Under the pieces are notes generated by a model that was given only the letters and a program-made list of their open reading frames with translations, did not search any database and was not told where the DNA came from. From positions 44,238,132-44,302,131 of the forward strand of contig JAPXFY010000026.1 in the NCBI GenBank assembly GCA_030674185.1: a DNA stretch of 64,000 nt, in the 5' to 3' direction. The stretch is from Monoplex corrugatus. Lineage: Eukaryota; Mollusca; Gastropoda; Littorinimorpha; Ranellidae. Positions 1 to 11,739 of this stretch are shown one piece after another; the stretch's first letter is position 1, and every line of letters starts with the position of its first letter. The position numbers and the translations under genes are program-made.

Positions 1-300
1 AAGACTTCCAGTAGAAAGGTCCAGGGTTCTATCCGCCCAGACACCTTTGACAAGCGGAGGAGATTATTCCCATCTCCCACCTCAACATGGCAGACCTGCT
101 AGTGACTAAATCACCTCCCTGTATGCAGAATACCAAATATGCACGTTAAAGATCTCCTGTAAGTCATATCAGCGACTGGCCTATGGATGGAAACATGAAA
201 ACGCCCATCATTCACAGCCCCCCCCCTTCCTCCCGAAAAGGCAGACTGCACAACAACAACATAAGGGAGAGTGGTCAGCCCACCTAACAGCTTGAGCTCC
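1..300 (+). repeat. Dispersed repeat fragment with GTTAAAGATC motif
   Basis: GCAGAATACCAAATATGCAC followed by GTTAAAGATCTCCTGTAAGT recurs in diverged form at 8417-8560 and a related GCATGTTAAAAGATCCCACA occurs at 32188-32207. It is part of a SINE-like family widespread in marine invertebrates. No coding frame was seen. Confidence 0.45.
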
Positions 301-310
301 CTGTTTTTTT

Positions 311-490
311 TTAACCCTTTGACTTCCGCACCCTATCCATCAACTGCAAAAAGTTAACTTTTTTGACTGCCTCATCCTGCGGGAAGCTGATGGATAGGGT
401 GAGGGAGTCAAAGGGTTATGTTTTTGCTTCGCTATCATGGTTGACGATGCAGGATGCTGGTGGACAGGGTTGCGAGAGTCAAAGGGTTAA
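311..490 (+). mobile_element. TTAA fold-back element copy 1 (C'-B-A' orientation)
   Basis: Bounded by TTAACCCTTTGACTTCCGC and GAGTCAAAGGGTTAA. The three parts are a short arm ending GCAAAAA, a central palindrome, and a long arm GTTTTTGCTTCGCTATCATG ... GCAGGATGCTGGTGGACAGG. The TTAA ends and the CCCTTTG start resemble non-autonomous piggyBac elements; that link is inferred. Confidence 0.75.
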
Positions 491-506
491 GTCTGATTCC
501 GTGTAA

Positions 507-608
507 CGATGATGATGACGACGACGACGATGATGATGACGACGACGACGACGACGACGATGATGATGATGACGACGACGACGACGACGACGATGATGAG
601 ATGACGAC

Positions 609-680
<72 letters not shown>
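507..680 (+). repeat. (GAY)n trinucleotide array
   Basis: Interspersed GAT and GAC units, then pure GAT. Its plus-strand ORF is poly-Asp/poly-Met and is not a gene. Confidence 0.95.
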
Positions 681-929
681 TGAAGAAGAAGAATTAATCC
701 GCCTCGAAAATCGTCATTCGTTTAAAACAGATTGGTCTGGAATGTTCGTTTAAACAGACATCACACACGTATCGCCGCCATCCATCTATGGCTTTGGAAT
801 CTCGTTGGCTTTTGCTTTTCACAAATCTGCAACAATCATCACTTACGAGACGCAGTAAAAACATTTTTACCAGAGTGGCCTGGTGACCCTTCATTTGCGT
901 ATGACTTCAGATCCCACTCTCTGCTCCAT

Positions 930-999
<70 letters not shown>

Positions 1000-1049
1000 T
1001 ATATATATACATGTATGTATATAAACATATTTACATATGTATATATATG

Positions 1050-1081
<32 letters not shown>

Positions 1082-1161
1082 CATGTGTGTGTGTGTGTAT
1101 GTTGTGTGTGTGTGTATGTGTGTGTGTGTATGTGTGTGTGGTGTGTGTGTGTGTGCGTGCG

Positions 1162-1200
<39 letters not shown>

Positions 1201-1530
1201 GCAGATAAACCAAAAAACAAGACAACAAACTAGAAAGTTGAGCCCGATACTTCGGCCTGTGGCTTTCCTCGTGGGACTGTTTTTCAGGAATCACAGAGAG
1301 AGAGAGAGAGAGAGAGACAGATACATCTATATATATATATATATGTACATATGTAATATATATATATAATATATAATATATATATATATATTATTTGTGT
1401 TATGCGTGTGTGTATATCTATATGTAATATATATAATATACATATTATACATATACATTATATACATATATGTGTGTGTATGTATATATGTATGTATGTA
1501 TGTATGTATACATGTATGTATGTATGTTAT
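930..1530 (+). repeat. Compound microsatellite: (AT)n, (GA)n, (TG)n, (GTAT)n
   Basis: (AT)n 930-964, (GA)n 966-996, TA-rich to 1084, (TG)n 1085-1200, (GA)n 1294-1317, TA-rich 1327-1480, (GTAT)n 1488-1530. Only 1201-1290 is complex sequence. Confidence 0.95.
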
Positions 1531-1904
1531 GTACGTATGATGAGCACCAAACGGAAATGAGCAGTTAATCTTGTGAATAGATGTGTTCGTCTGCAAGTCA
1601 GTGGCTGTTCTATGCTTAAGAAAAAGAGCAAAACAAAATTCTCAATTATTAGATCCTTGCTTCTTCTAGGTTAATCCACTCAGGAAACGATAGCTCTGAG
1701 GTTGATTACCATTTTCAGCCTGCACTCTTTCGTGCAGGAGAAGAAAATGCAAGTCGCATTAAAATTAGCTGTTGTAGCTGCCGGGACAGATTCGAAAGGA
1801 CTCGTCTTACAGCTGCAACCCTGTCGTGCAATCGGCTCAGTGGCATTATTTTTCACTCCTATGATCGAGGGATTCGGAGGAGGTTGCCCCCACCCCCACC
1901 CCCA

Positions 1905-1947
<43 letters not shown>
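1905..1947 (+). repeat. (TC)n microsatellite
   Basis: CCCCAC repeats followed by about 18 TC units. Confidence 0.95.
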
Positions 1948-1948
<1 letters not shown>

Positions 1949-2039
1949 GGCATGTGGCATGCAGGCCCACCAGCATGGGGGCATACCCTGGTACCCACGA
2001 ACCAGACCCCCAGCTATCGGTTAATAGCACCAACTCCTC

Positions 2040-2240
2040 GTGGTCATCTCGGGAGAGACCAAGGCTAAGGGAAGTAAACCCTGACAGAAAATCACCACTG
2101 CCTTATGGGCGTGTCGGGAGAGACCACAGATATCCTATATGATGTCTGTGGGAGAGTCTAAGGTCAAGGGAGTAAACCCAGACAGAAAATTACCCGCGAC
2201 TGCCTTGTGGGTAGTCGTGAGAACGACAAAGCCTAGCGGA
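2040..2240 (+). repeat. Two diverged copies of a 90-bp block
   Basis: AAGGCTAAGGGAAGTAAACC and AAGGTCAAGGGAGTAAACCC each lead to GACAGAAAAT, CTGCCTTRTGGG and a GTGAGA/GGGAGA stretch. Confidence 0.55.
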
Positions 2241-2292
2241 GAGTCTGTACAAAAGCTGATGTAAAGCAAAGGGAAAACCACCATCATATTCA

Positions 2293-2930
2293 TCATCAGA
2301 TGCCCTGCCGTATGGCGTTGGCGATCATGGATTTCCATCTGTCTCTATCTCTCGTTGCCCCAAGCATCTCCCCCACCCTCCTCGTCCCCAGCCACTCTGC
2401 AAGTCCGTCCAGCATTTTCTCCCTGGGTCTACCTGGTGCTCTCTTTCCCTCCAGCTTTCCCGTTGTGACCAGATGCTCCAAATCCCCCTTCCTCATAAAA
2501 TAGCCTATAAATGTTGCCTGTCTTTTCCTAATCTTCCTTATGAATGATCTACTTGTTTCTGCCTCCATCAAGACTGTCTCGTTTGTTTTCTTTGCTGTCC
2601 ATGGAATTCTCAACATTCTTCTTAGAAACCACATCTCGGCTGCCTCAATCTTGTTCTGGCTTTGCTTGTTGACTGTCCACGCCTCACATCCGTACAACAG
2701 TATTGGTTGTTGGTAAGAATGCTTGTCACCTTCTTGAATGCTGTTTTGGCTTGGCCGATTCTGCCGGCTATTTCTGATGTGCATCTGCCGTCTGATGAAA
2801 TGATCGTTCCCAGGTATTTAAATTTATCAACCTGTGTCAGGTTGTGCCATTTGCTGTTATTTTGTATGAGGGGATTTCATGCTTTTTACTGATCACCATG
2901 ACTTCAGTCTTCCTGCTGTTTATCATATTA
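2293..2930 (-). mobile_element. LINE-A fragment (RTE-like reverse transcriptase C terminus)
   Basis: Minus-strand reading shows [73 protein letters not shown] and ends RQGI with (GAT)n on the minus strand. A stretch just before YGCEAWT that other copies have ([12 protein letters not shown]) is deleted, and the frame shifts there. 5' truncated. RTE-like is inferred from the short-repeat tail. Confidence 0.8.
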
Positions 2931-3124
2931 TCCCAAATAAATCATGTTCAGGCACACGCAAAGAATCTTCATGAACGACGTAAATAGGGGGCTCCATTGG
3001 AGAACCTTCGTCCGGAAAGGGAAGTCATGTTGAGCAGGTGACACTAGACCATTATCAAGTTACTGCGATCCGATTAAAAGATATAAAAATTGCAGCTTGG
3101 AATATTAAAACAGTACTACAGAAA

Positions 3125-3580
<456 letters not shown>

Positions 3581-3809
3581 GAATTATGCAATGTGACAAT
3601 TTCCGCTTCAGTTTTCTCAGTACAATATCTCCGTGTTTGGAATAAAGTACACATGCACCACTTCACAAATGCCATACGATAGAAAAGAATTCAAAGTGAT
3701 CATAGCATACGCACGTAAATCAAATGCGGTGGTAAGGTCTTGAGGTTCTGCAGAAATGATAGGTTGTATGTACTATTTTTGTGCTTGTTTCGATCTGTTA
3801 ATGTTATTG

Positions 3810-4285
3810 TTATCATTCTTACCAACAAATGCCTATCAATTAACATCAGAAAGAGAGTTCTTGAATGTTATATACAACCGATAATGTTATACGGTTGTGA
3901 GGCATGGACAGTCAACAAGCAAAGCCAGAACAAGATTGAGGCAGCCGAGATGTGGTTTCAAAGAAGAATGTTGAAAGTTCCATGGACAGCAAAGAAAACA
4001 AACGAGATAGTATTGATGGAGGCAGACACAAGAAAATCATTCATAAGCAAGATTAAGAAAAGACAGGCAACATTTTTAGGCCATTTTATGAAGAAAGGGG
4101 AATTGGAGCATCTGGTCACAACGGGGAAGCTGGAGGGAAAGAGAGCACCAGGTAGACCCAGAGAAAAAATGTTAGACGGGCTTACAGAGTGGCTGAAGGC
4201 AGAGAAAGTGGAAGATGTGCTTAAGGCAACAAGGGACTGATGCATATGGAGGGCCATGATTGCCAACGCCATGTGGCAAGGCACT

Positions 4286-4330
<45 letters not shown>

Positions 4331-4350
4331 GATGATGATGATGATGATGA
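3810..4350 (+). mobile_element. LINE-A fragment, readable RT C terminus
   Basis: The frame 3740-4240 holds [58 protein letters not shown] and GRPREKMLDGL. It ends near 4270 with GGCACTTGATGATG and a (GAT)n tail to about 4350. 5' truncated. Confidence 0.8.
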
Positions 4351-4641
4351 TAGTTATTATTGTTCAAAGCCCAGCCGACTGCGTAGAGCCATATCAGAGC
4401 TATCGATCTATTATTAAAACAAAGTTCAAATAGTGCGTCTGAAGTGTGACATAGTCTTTAAGAATAAAAAATTCAAACTTTTCGTGCAGGGCTGACATGT
4501 TATGGACAGTGCCATGTTCCTGAAAGTTTGCCGAGAAGGACAAGGGGGGTGTGGAGCATGGGTGGGGGAAGGGTCTGGAATCAGTCCAGCAGGTTACAGG
4601 TGGTCGGATACGTGTCATATACACACAACGGGTGAAATGTT

Positions 4642-4838
4642 GCCTTGACTCTTTGACTCCCGCACCCTGTCCACCAGCATCCTGCAATGTCAACCACGCC
4701 AGCAAAGCAAAAACTTTAACCCTTTGACTTCCTCACCCTATCCGCCAGATTCCTGCAGGAAGCTGGTGGATAGGGTGAGAGAGTCAAAGGGTTAAGTTTT
4801 TGCAGTTTTAGGATATAGTGCGGGAGTCTAAGGGTTAG
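4642..4838 (+). mobile_element. TTAA fold-back element copy 2 (A-B-C)
   Basis: The central palindrome at 4716-4795 is 80 bp from TTAA to TTAA, with about 36 of 40 positions paired. Long arm on the left, short arm on the right. The outer TTAA sites are decayed. Confidence 0.75.
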
Positions 4839-5029
4839 TTAAAGTAAGGTAATAGCGAGCACGCACTAAGCAACAGTTGATGCAAAATGCTAAGAAGAAT
4901 CGATAAGTCGCACCAACGTGACAAAAGTGTTCTTACAGCTGACTTACTGTTTGTGATCAGGTAGATTATTCAGGATACTGGATTTTTTTCGGGGTTCGCA
5001 CTCCACCAAAACCCTCCAGTAACTAAGTA

Positions 5030-5290
5030 TCAGGCAGACTCCTTGAGCCTGCGTATAACCATATGCGCTGGTAAGATGTTGGAATTGGGAAGGAGATAGG
5101 GTGTGTGGGAGGCGGGAAATGGGATCTAAGAAGCACTAAGCTGACACCAGCACAATGATTTGAGCGTAAAGACAGACAGCAAGCAAATCAGTTTGTATGT
5201 TGCTGGCAGGGATTGAACTTGAGATACCAGATCCTGAGTCCATGGGTCTGTCAACAGAGCCTGCCAGCCTGCTTGAAAATAATGAATAAG
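5030..5290 (-). mobile_element. SINE family S2 copy
   Basis: Minus-strand CCATGGACTCAGGATCTGGT, CAAGTTCAATCCCTGCC, GTGCTGGTGTCAGCTTAGTG and ACCAGCGCATATGGTTATAC follow the S2 order. Confidence 0.62.
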
Positions 5291-5314
5291 AAAAAGCCCC
5301 CGTTATTCTGAACG

Positions 5315-5534
5315 TTAACCCTTTTGACTTCCACATCCTATCTCCTTTGACTTCCACATCCTGTTCACCAACTGCAAAACCTTAACCCTGTGACTCCCTC
5401 ATCCCATCCACCAGCTTCCTGCCACAGAAAGCTGGTTGATAGGGTGAGGAAGTCAAAGGATTAAGTTTTTATTTTGCTAGCGTGGTTTGTAATGCAGGAT
5501 GCTGGTGGACAGGATGCGGGAGTAAAAGAGTTAA
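5315..5534 (+). mobile_element. TTAA fold-back element copy 3 (C'-B-A')
   Basis: Both outer TTAA sites are present (5315-5318, 5531-5534). The short arm carries a partial duplication (CTTTGACTTCCACATCC twice). Confidence 0.75.
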
Positions 5535-5732
5535 ACGTTTAACTGAACGCCGGTCTATTAACAATGGAGATAAACTTGTTGAAAACTTTCACGTTTCTTG
5601 ATGTTAGTGACGCAAAGGATAGATAAGTTCCACTCAGGTCCCTATGAATTCACCTTTTCTGTTATGTGACTGGATCTTAGATCTAACCACACCTCAGGCC
5701 TAACTGAAACGAGAAGTTTCATTTGGGAGGCT

Positions 5733-6092
5733 CATCATCATCATCATCAGATGCCCTGCCGTATGGCGTTGGCGATCATGGATTTCCATCTGTCTCTATC
5801 TCTCGTTGCCCCAAGCATCTCCCCCACCCTCCTCGTCCCCAGCCACTCTGCAAGTCCGTCCAGCATTTTCTCCCTGGGTCTACTGGTGCTCTCTTTCCCT
5901 CCAGCTTTCCCGTTGTGACCAGGTGCTCCAAATCCCCCTTCCTCATAAAATGGCCTATAAATGTTGCCTGTCTTTTCCTTATCTTCCTTATGAGTGATCG
6001 ACTTGTGTCTGCCTCCATCAAGACTGTCTCGTTTGTTTTCTTTGCTGTCCATGGAACTCTCAACATTCTTCTTAGAAACCACATCTCGGTTT
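5733..6092 (-). mobile_element. LINE-A fragment, close relative of the 2293 copy
   Basis: About 350 bp nearly identical to 2293-2640, with a handful of substitutions and a 1-base loss near 5880 that shifts frame (ORFs 5747-6163 and 5776-6123 on the minus strand). Truncated at 6092, where a SINE-related sequence begins. Confidence 0.8.
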
Positions 6093-6149
6093 GGGAGACT
6101 GGGACCCCATATCTGAGTGTCACTCACACCACAGATGTCTTTCATACTT

Positions 6150-6600
6150 TTTTTTCGTCCCATCTTCTACGCCACCCTAATGGCCGCAGAAACTGGCACA
6201 GTTTTTATAATGCGATAATGATGATGTCGATGAGGATGATAATCAGCATGCATGCTATGGAGTTCCATCTAGGATTGAGACTGCGTGACAGGGCTGTACA
6301 TGTACTCTAAGCTTACTATCAAAATATGTCCTGGCGTCAATCAGGTCCGAGAGATACAGACACCTGCGGTGCTGGTCGGAAGATTTGAGCAACACCCTCA
6401 ATGACGCATCCGTGAAGTGGATGAGACTCGACTGTGTGGTCCCAGTCTTCTCAATGAGCCCATAGCACGCCCGACTCTGGGTAGGAGCCGGTTAGAGCTG
6501 AAAAATCCCGCAATGATTTGTGAAAGGACTGATGGGGATTCGAACCCACAACCTTCCAGTCGGTAGTTCGTTGAGTTAACCACCACACCACGGCCACTGG
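6150..6600 (-). mobile_element. tRNA-derived SINE, family S1, opposite orientation
   Basis: On the minus strand the head is at 6600 (GTGGTGTGGTGGTTAACTCA) with box B GGTTCGAATCC at 6546-6536. The same body as the 10243 copy follows to about 6150, where GGTGGCGTAGAAG is shared. Confidence 0.8.
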
Positions 6601-7170
6601 TCATGTCTTTCATACATGGTTGGATTGGCAGGCATGCACTCTGCCTCCACTCCATCCAACGTTTGTCTTATAAGGCCATGCCACACAGTATGATTCAGTC
6701 ATTCGAATCGACAAGGTGACATTATTTTTCTTCACCTGCTTACAGTCTGACTTAAGTCATGTGAACTGATCATATGACAACGATAAGACTGCTTTACCAG
6801 CTGTTTTGTGCAGGCTCGAACAGTCCCTGCTGGCAGCTTTGGACGGAGCGTCTATGGAATCGTCCGAGCGTAATGAACAACACACTCATGAACGAATTCC
6901 AAATTTCGGTTCCAAATCCACTTCTTCCAATTCCGCACTCTCCCCCGTCCAATCTCGATTCAACAGCCTGCCTGGCACAAATAGAACAAGGTTTCTCATC
7001 CGCAGTCAGACTATTCCCATTCCGACTTGGGATTCCTCCCTCAACGGTTCGTGGCAGCTGCTGCCTCTGTGAGATGTTTCCCAAAGCGGCTTGTGACGGG
7101 GCCGCGAGCGGCTAACGAGTTTAAACAGGCCTTTGATTTGCCCGCCGAGTCTTGATTGCATCTGGCCACA
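6600..7170. other. Non-coding stretch, nothing recognised
   Basis: Short overlapping ORFs on both strands (up to 113 codons at 6774-7115) show no domain, no splice signals and no repeat match that I can see. Confidence 0.5.
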
Positions 7171-7174
7171 GCGG

Positions 7175-7530
7175 GGCGGGGGGGGGGGGGGGGGGGGGGG
7201 AGGAGGGAGAGAGGAAGAAAGGGAGAAATGGGGAGAATGGGGTTGGGGTGGCTTTACATGGGAGGGGACCTGACCAAGATGCGACTATCCCCATTCCTGT
7301 CACAACTTCTTCCACGCCCAAAGCACGCGCTCTGGATTTCAGAGGCTCTGTCGGGGTTGTCGTGGCTGTAAAGTTTTACTTCAACAAAACAAGGAACTCG
7401 GCTAAATCACACCAACTTTTCAGAAAAAAAAAAAGGAGAAAAAGATGACCAAAAAAAAACAAACAAAAAAACGGAAAGAAGAAGAAGAAAAAAAAAAAGC
7501 GGAAAAGAAAAGAAAAAAGGAAAAAAGAAA
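7175..7530 (+). repeat. Poly-G run and long purine-rich tract
   Basis: G-run at 7176-7200, then GA-rich DNA. 7420-7530 is nearly pure A/G with AAAGAAGAAG motifs. ORFs here are low complexity. Confidence 0.9.
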
Positions 7531-7639
7531 AGAAGAAGAACAGTATAAGAAAGAAAATGGAAAGGGTGAAAAGTCCATTGAAGAAGAAATGAACAGGAAG
7601 GCCGAAAGATTTGATAAAACGAAAGAAAAACATTAGCCT

Positions 7640-8370
7640 TTTTTTTTTTTTTTTCTTCACGAAACAACATTCAGCTAGCATAGAAGCAGATCCAAAGCAC
7701 AAAAACCGTAACCTCAGAACACTCCAAAGATAAATTTGCGCTGAACCTTGTCAAACTTTTGCCAAAAAGTTGAAACATAAATTTGCGCTGAACCTTGTCA
7801 AACTTTTGCCAAATATTAACGAAAACAAACTGTTCTGGTCACAAATAAGTTAGACTATTTCAGAACAAGCGAAACTCATTTTGAAACATACTGCGTTACT
7901 GCGTTGATCAGTGCAGTTTCATGCAACCAGGAAAAAACATTGTGAGCATCAACAACACCGGTCACACTGGAAGGCTTGTGAAGCAGACGTGATCTTTACT
8001 GAAGGCCATTCGGTCACTTGGTCGCAGGTCTGCTTTTTCTGGCGGAAAATGAGAGAATAGAATGCAGAGGTGTGATTTTTGCTCCGTTCAGTCGTTTGGG
8101 ACTATCTGAAACTACTGAATCAGGCCGACAAAAGTGATCTCTAATGTTCAAGATGACTATCTTTGGATGCCATTTTCTTGGCCAGTTTTCATCGGAGACT
8201 AATTTGAAAGATAAATTTGCGCTCGGCATGCTCGAAATAACCTGGTGAGATGTGTCACAAGGGTAGGTTTGGATGGTGGTTTTTTTGGTCCAAAATGGCC
8301 GCCTGTTCCGCGGCTGTCTAAAAGGCCAGATAAAAAAAAAATAACACATTGTTATTCTCTTGTGTATGCT
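7640..8370. other. Non-coding stretch, nothing recognised apart from a small duplication
   Basis: Complex sequence between the purine tract and the SINE-like repeat at 8370; a 111-codon minus ORF has no recognisable feature. Confidence 0.5.
7725..7820 (+). repeat. 50-bp tandem duplication
   Basis: ATAAATTTGCGCTGAACCTT followed by GTCAAACTTTTGCCAAA occurs twice, about 50 bp apart. AGATAAATTTGCGCT recurs alone at 8210. Confidence 0.8.
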
Positions 8371-8625
8371 TGCCCGTGCCTACCCCACCCCCATCCCCTA
8401 ATGTGTAGGTTACACGCTTGCAGAATATCAAATGTGCACGTTAAGCATCCTTTAAGCCATTCTGTGTCTGGCTTTTGGAAACACAAGAACAACCAGCATG
8501 CGCGCATGTACGGTGTCAAATGTTCATGTTAAACATCCTGTAAGTCATGTCAGTGGCTCTGTGCAACAACACAGTAAAAAGTAGACTGGCTTGCCCAACA
8601 GGCTGAGTTCTCCGTGCTCCACTAA
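8370..8625 (+). repeat. Second copy of the GTTAAAGATC-type dispersed repeat
   Basis: Shares TGCAGAATATCAAATGTGCA then CGTTAAGCATCCTTTAAGCC with 1-300. An internal duplication of the CATCCTGTAAGTCATGTCAG part follows at about 8534. Confidence 0.45.
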
Positions 8626-8935
8626 AAGGTTTGATTATGTGTTTGCACAGTGAGTCCACATGGGTTTGGAGAACAACGCTACACAAAAAACGATTTATAT
8701 ACTGTTGAGTTTCTATTCCTATGTCCAGACGTGTTTGTTTGATTGAATTTAATTTCCCGCAGAATATCCTTTTATTTCGCTGAGCAATGTTTTATCCACT
8801 ACCAGATTGCATAGTCTCAGAGACGCAGTAGATAAGACCAGAAGAGACATAATCAGAAACGAAGAGACCCGGTGAGAGACTGACGAGGATTGGAACAATA
8901 TCTGTCAAGCGTTACATCACACAACAGCGGATCTG

Positions 8936-9215
8936 ACGGACTAGTTGGTTAGAGCCATGGACTCAAGATCTGATATCTTGAGTTCAATTCCAGCCCGCAA
9001 CATTAAAATAATTATGGCCTATTTGCTGCCCATCTTAATGTTTCCATCATTCTGGTGGTGTCAGCTTAGTGTTTGATAGGTCATTTCTCCCCTTTCCCCG
9101 TTTCAAGATCTTGCCAGCGCATAGGGTTTTGTGCTGGCTCAGGAAATCTGTTAGATAATTGCTGGCAGATTTGGGGGGGAGCGCATATGGAGTTGTCTGA
9201 GCGCGGTGAATCCCT
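8936..9215 (+). mobile_element. tRNA-derived SINE, family S2
   Basis: Box A-like TAGTTGGTTAGAGCC and box B-like GAGTTCAATTCC form the head. A shared body follows: TTCTGGTGGTGTCAGCTTAG, AAGATCTTGCCAGCGCATA, GGAGCGCATATGGAGTTGTC. Relatives lie at 9525-9800 (-), 5030-5290 (-) and 19480-19645 (-). Confidence 0.7.
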
Positions 9216-9524
9216 CTTGAAATAACTCCAATGACTCCAATAAATAACAGCGGATTGCCTATCAAATGATTTGGTCAACTGAACACGATGCCAGTCAAAC
9301 AGCCAGTCCTTCAAGACTACAACACCAGATGCTTTGGCATCATCAGAGACAGAAGAACACCACAGCGGTGCTGAATAGAGAGAGTGGCAGGCAAATCCAC
9401 ACCTACAACATGACTCTGCACTAGACTTCCTATTCAGCTGCAGATCAGGAGCTTCATCTCTCTTTGACACTTCCTGGTAGAAACAGACGGAAATTTTAGT
9501 TTACAGCTTGATTTCAGTCAAGAA

Positions 9525-9800
9525 GAATTCATCATACCTGGAGAATTCCATATGCGTTCCACGAAACTTGGCAAACCCTTCGAACCTGCACAAAACCTCA
9601 TACGCTGGGCAAGATCTTGATGGAGAGGGAGGAGCGGGGTGAAAACAGGACCTATGAAATTGTATGTTGACACTGTGACCACCATAATGATTAGATGGGC
9701 AGCACACAGGCCAGTTTTCATGATTGTTTGGATTGAATTCGAGACATCAGATGTTGAGTTCACGGCTATGTAACAAAAGCTAGTGAGCCTGCTGTAATAA
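9525..9800 (-). mobile_element. SINE family S2 copy
   Basis: Reverse-strand match to the 8936 copy over the head (GAACTCAACATCTGATGTC), the CTGCCCATCTAATCATTATG stretch, AAGATCTTGCCCAGCGTATG and the end ACGCATATGGAATTC. Confidence 0.65.
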
Positions 9801-9829
9801 CGTTACCAGTATGGCGTTGAACTGGGTCA

Positions 9830-10215
9830 GTGGAGAACAAACGAAGGAAGGAAGGAAGGAAAGAAGGAAGGAAGGAACAAACAAACAACCAAACCAAACC
9901 AAACCAAACCAAACCAAACCAAACTAAACCAAACCAAACCAAACCAATCCAAACCAAACCAAACCAAACCAATCCAAACCAAACCAAACCAAACCAAACC
10001 AAACCAAACCGAACCAAACCAAACCAAACCAACCAACCAACCAACCAACCAACCAACTAACAAACCAACCAACTAAACAAACAAACAAACAAACAAACAA
10101 ACAAACAAACAAACAACAACAAATAAATAAATCGAGAACGTGGCTTGGGAGGACTGAACCCACAACTCCTCCGTTCTCAGCATGGCGCTATAACCAATTG
10201 AGCTCATGGGGTTAC
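9830..10215 (-). mobile_element. tRNA-derived SINE head (S3) with long microsatellite tail
   Basis: On the minus strand, 10215-10139 has box A-like TCAATTGGTTATAGCG and box B-like GGGTTCAGTCC. Continuing downstream are (TTTG)n at 10122-10077, (TTGG)n at 10060-10027, (GGTTT)n at 10024-9886 and (TTCC)n at 9878-9841. The tail explains the simple repeats here. Confidence 0.55.
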
Positions 10216-10242
10216 TAAAAACTAAGTACGTAAGCAGAAACC

Positions 10243-10775
10243 AGTCGCCGTGGTGCAGTGGTTAGCGCAACGGACTACCGACTGGAAGATTGTGGGTTCG
10301 GATCCCCATCAGTCCCTTCAAAAAATAATTGTGGGATTTTTCGACTCTAACCGGCTCCGACCCAGATTTGGGATTGCTATGGGCTCATTGGGAAGACTGG
10401 AACCACACAGTCGAGTCTCATCCACTTCACGGATGCGTCATTGAGGGCGTTGCTCAAATCTTTTGATCAGCACCACAGGTATCTATATCTCTCGGGCCTG
10501 GTTATGGCCAGAATATATTGACAGTAAGCGTAGAGTTCAGCCCTGTTACGCAGTCTCAATCCCAGATGGAACTCCATATTAAGCATCATGATTAACATCC
10601 TCATCGACATCATCATTGCATTGTAAAAACTTTGCCAGCTTCGGTGGCCATCAAGGTGGCGTAGAAAATGGGATTGGGGGAAAAAGGTGAGCACAAAGGT
10701 AACCTCCCTCAGAGCGATGATACTAAATAAATAAATAAATAAATAAATAAATGAAATAAAATAAAATAAAAACTA
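10243..10775 (+). mobile_element. tRNA-derived SINE, family S1
   Basis: Starts with a tRNA-like head: box A TGGTGCAGTGGTTAGC near 10251-10266 and box B GGTTCGGATCC at 10295-10305. A body of about 400 bp follows (ATGGGCTCATTGGGAAGACT, TCACGGATGCGTCATTGAGG, GCAGTCTCAATCCCAGATGG) with an (AAAT)n tail at 10726-10775. A second copy lies at 6150-6600. Confidence 0.8.
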
Positions 10776-10950
10776 CGTCAGTAACACGATGTTAGTTTCA
10801 AATCAAATGACATAAAACAAACACGCAGCCAGTCTTTAGAAGCAAGATATCTTACGTGAAATTTTTTTTTTTTTAAATGTTACGTTTATATTGCTACTTG
10901 GAAACCGTACCAAAATGTAAACTTGAAACAAAAAATGTAGGCCAACCTTT

Positions 10951-11033
<83 letters not shown>

Positions 11034-11046
11034 CAACAACTACAAA
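10726..11046 (+). repeat. (AAAT)n, poly-T and (AAC)n/(AGC)n microsatellites
   Basis: (AAAT)n 10726-10775, T-run 10862-10874, (AAC)n 10952-10996, (AGC)n 10997-11025, (AAC)n to 11040. Confidence 0.95.
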
Positions 11047-11404
11047 GCAGAGGGGATGGGGGATGGGACACTAAACTGGTGATTATATGGAAAACTATGC
11101 TGATGTACCCTAAAATATGTATGTTAATGACTACCTAGCTGAACCTGTCTCTCAGTGACAAAAAAGCTACTTACTGCGTAGCTTTCATCGGCGATTAAAA
11201 CATTTTGAATGACATTTTATTGTGCTGTCCTTGCATGCACAGAACTGATTCGTCATCCTTTTCTTTCTCTCGTAGTCTTTAGTAATTGACTTTTGAAATA
11301 TTCTTCAAAACACAATGTGAAAAGACACACAGTTAAATATGACTGTACCAAGATCCTGTCACGAAATATTTTACATCATTGTTTTTTGCAAAATGCAAAA
11401 AATA

Positions 11405-11421
11405 TCATCACCATCACCACC

Positions 11422-11453
<32 letters not shown>

Positions 11454-11637
11454 TATCATCATCATTGTCATCATCATCATCACTTAGTCCCATTATCGGT
11501 ACTGTTGTTGAGGAACAGCCACGCGCTAGTGTGCATGTGTGGCATGTGCACGGCAGTGTGTCTGTGTTGTCAGTGGAACAAAGATATCAACCTGATAGTT
11601 AAGGGGTTATATGATGATGGTTATCTCTGTGTATGTA

Positions 11638-11732
<95 letters not shown>

Positions 11733-11735
11733 GTT
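11405..11735 (+). repeat. (CAC/CAT)n and (TG)n microsatellites
   Basis: CAC then CAT units 11408-11482; (TG)n 11640-11731. Confidence 0.95.
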
Positions 11736-11739
11736 AATG

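Noticed and set aside
454..753. 99-codon ORF rich in Asp and Met
   Set aside because: It is a translation of the (GAY)n array.
891..1369. Several ORFs with His-Thr, Cys-Val or Tyr-Ile repeats on both strands
   Set aside because: They are frames through (TG)n, (CA)n and (AT)n microsatellites. The same holds for ORFs at 11611-11820, 44770-45100, 51016-51382 and 56064-56543.
5723..6310. 195-codon plus-strand ORF
   Set aside because: Antisense of LINE-A and SINE S1 sequence.
9886..10024. (AACCA)n run as an interstitial telomere
   Set aside because: The motif is not TTAGGG and it grades into other simple repeats as part of a SINE tail.
10243..10310. tRNA gene
   Set aside because: Boxes A and B are present, but the head does not form a convincing full cloverleaf by eye and it continues into a SINE body with a second copy elsewhere.
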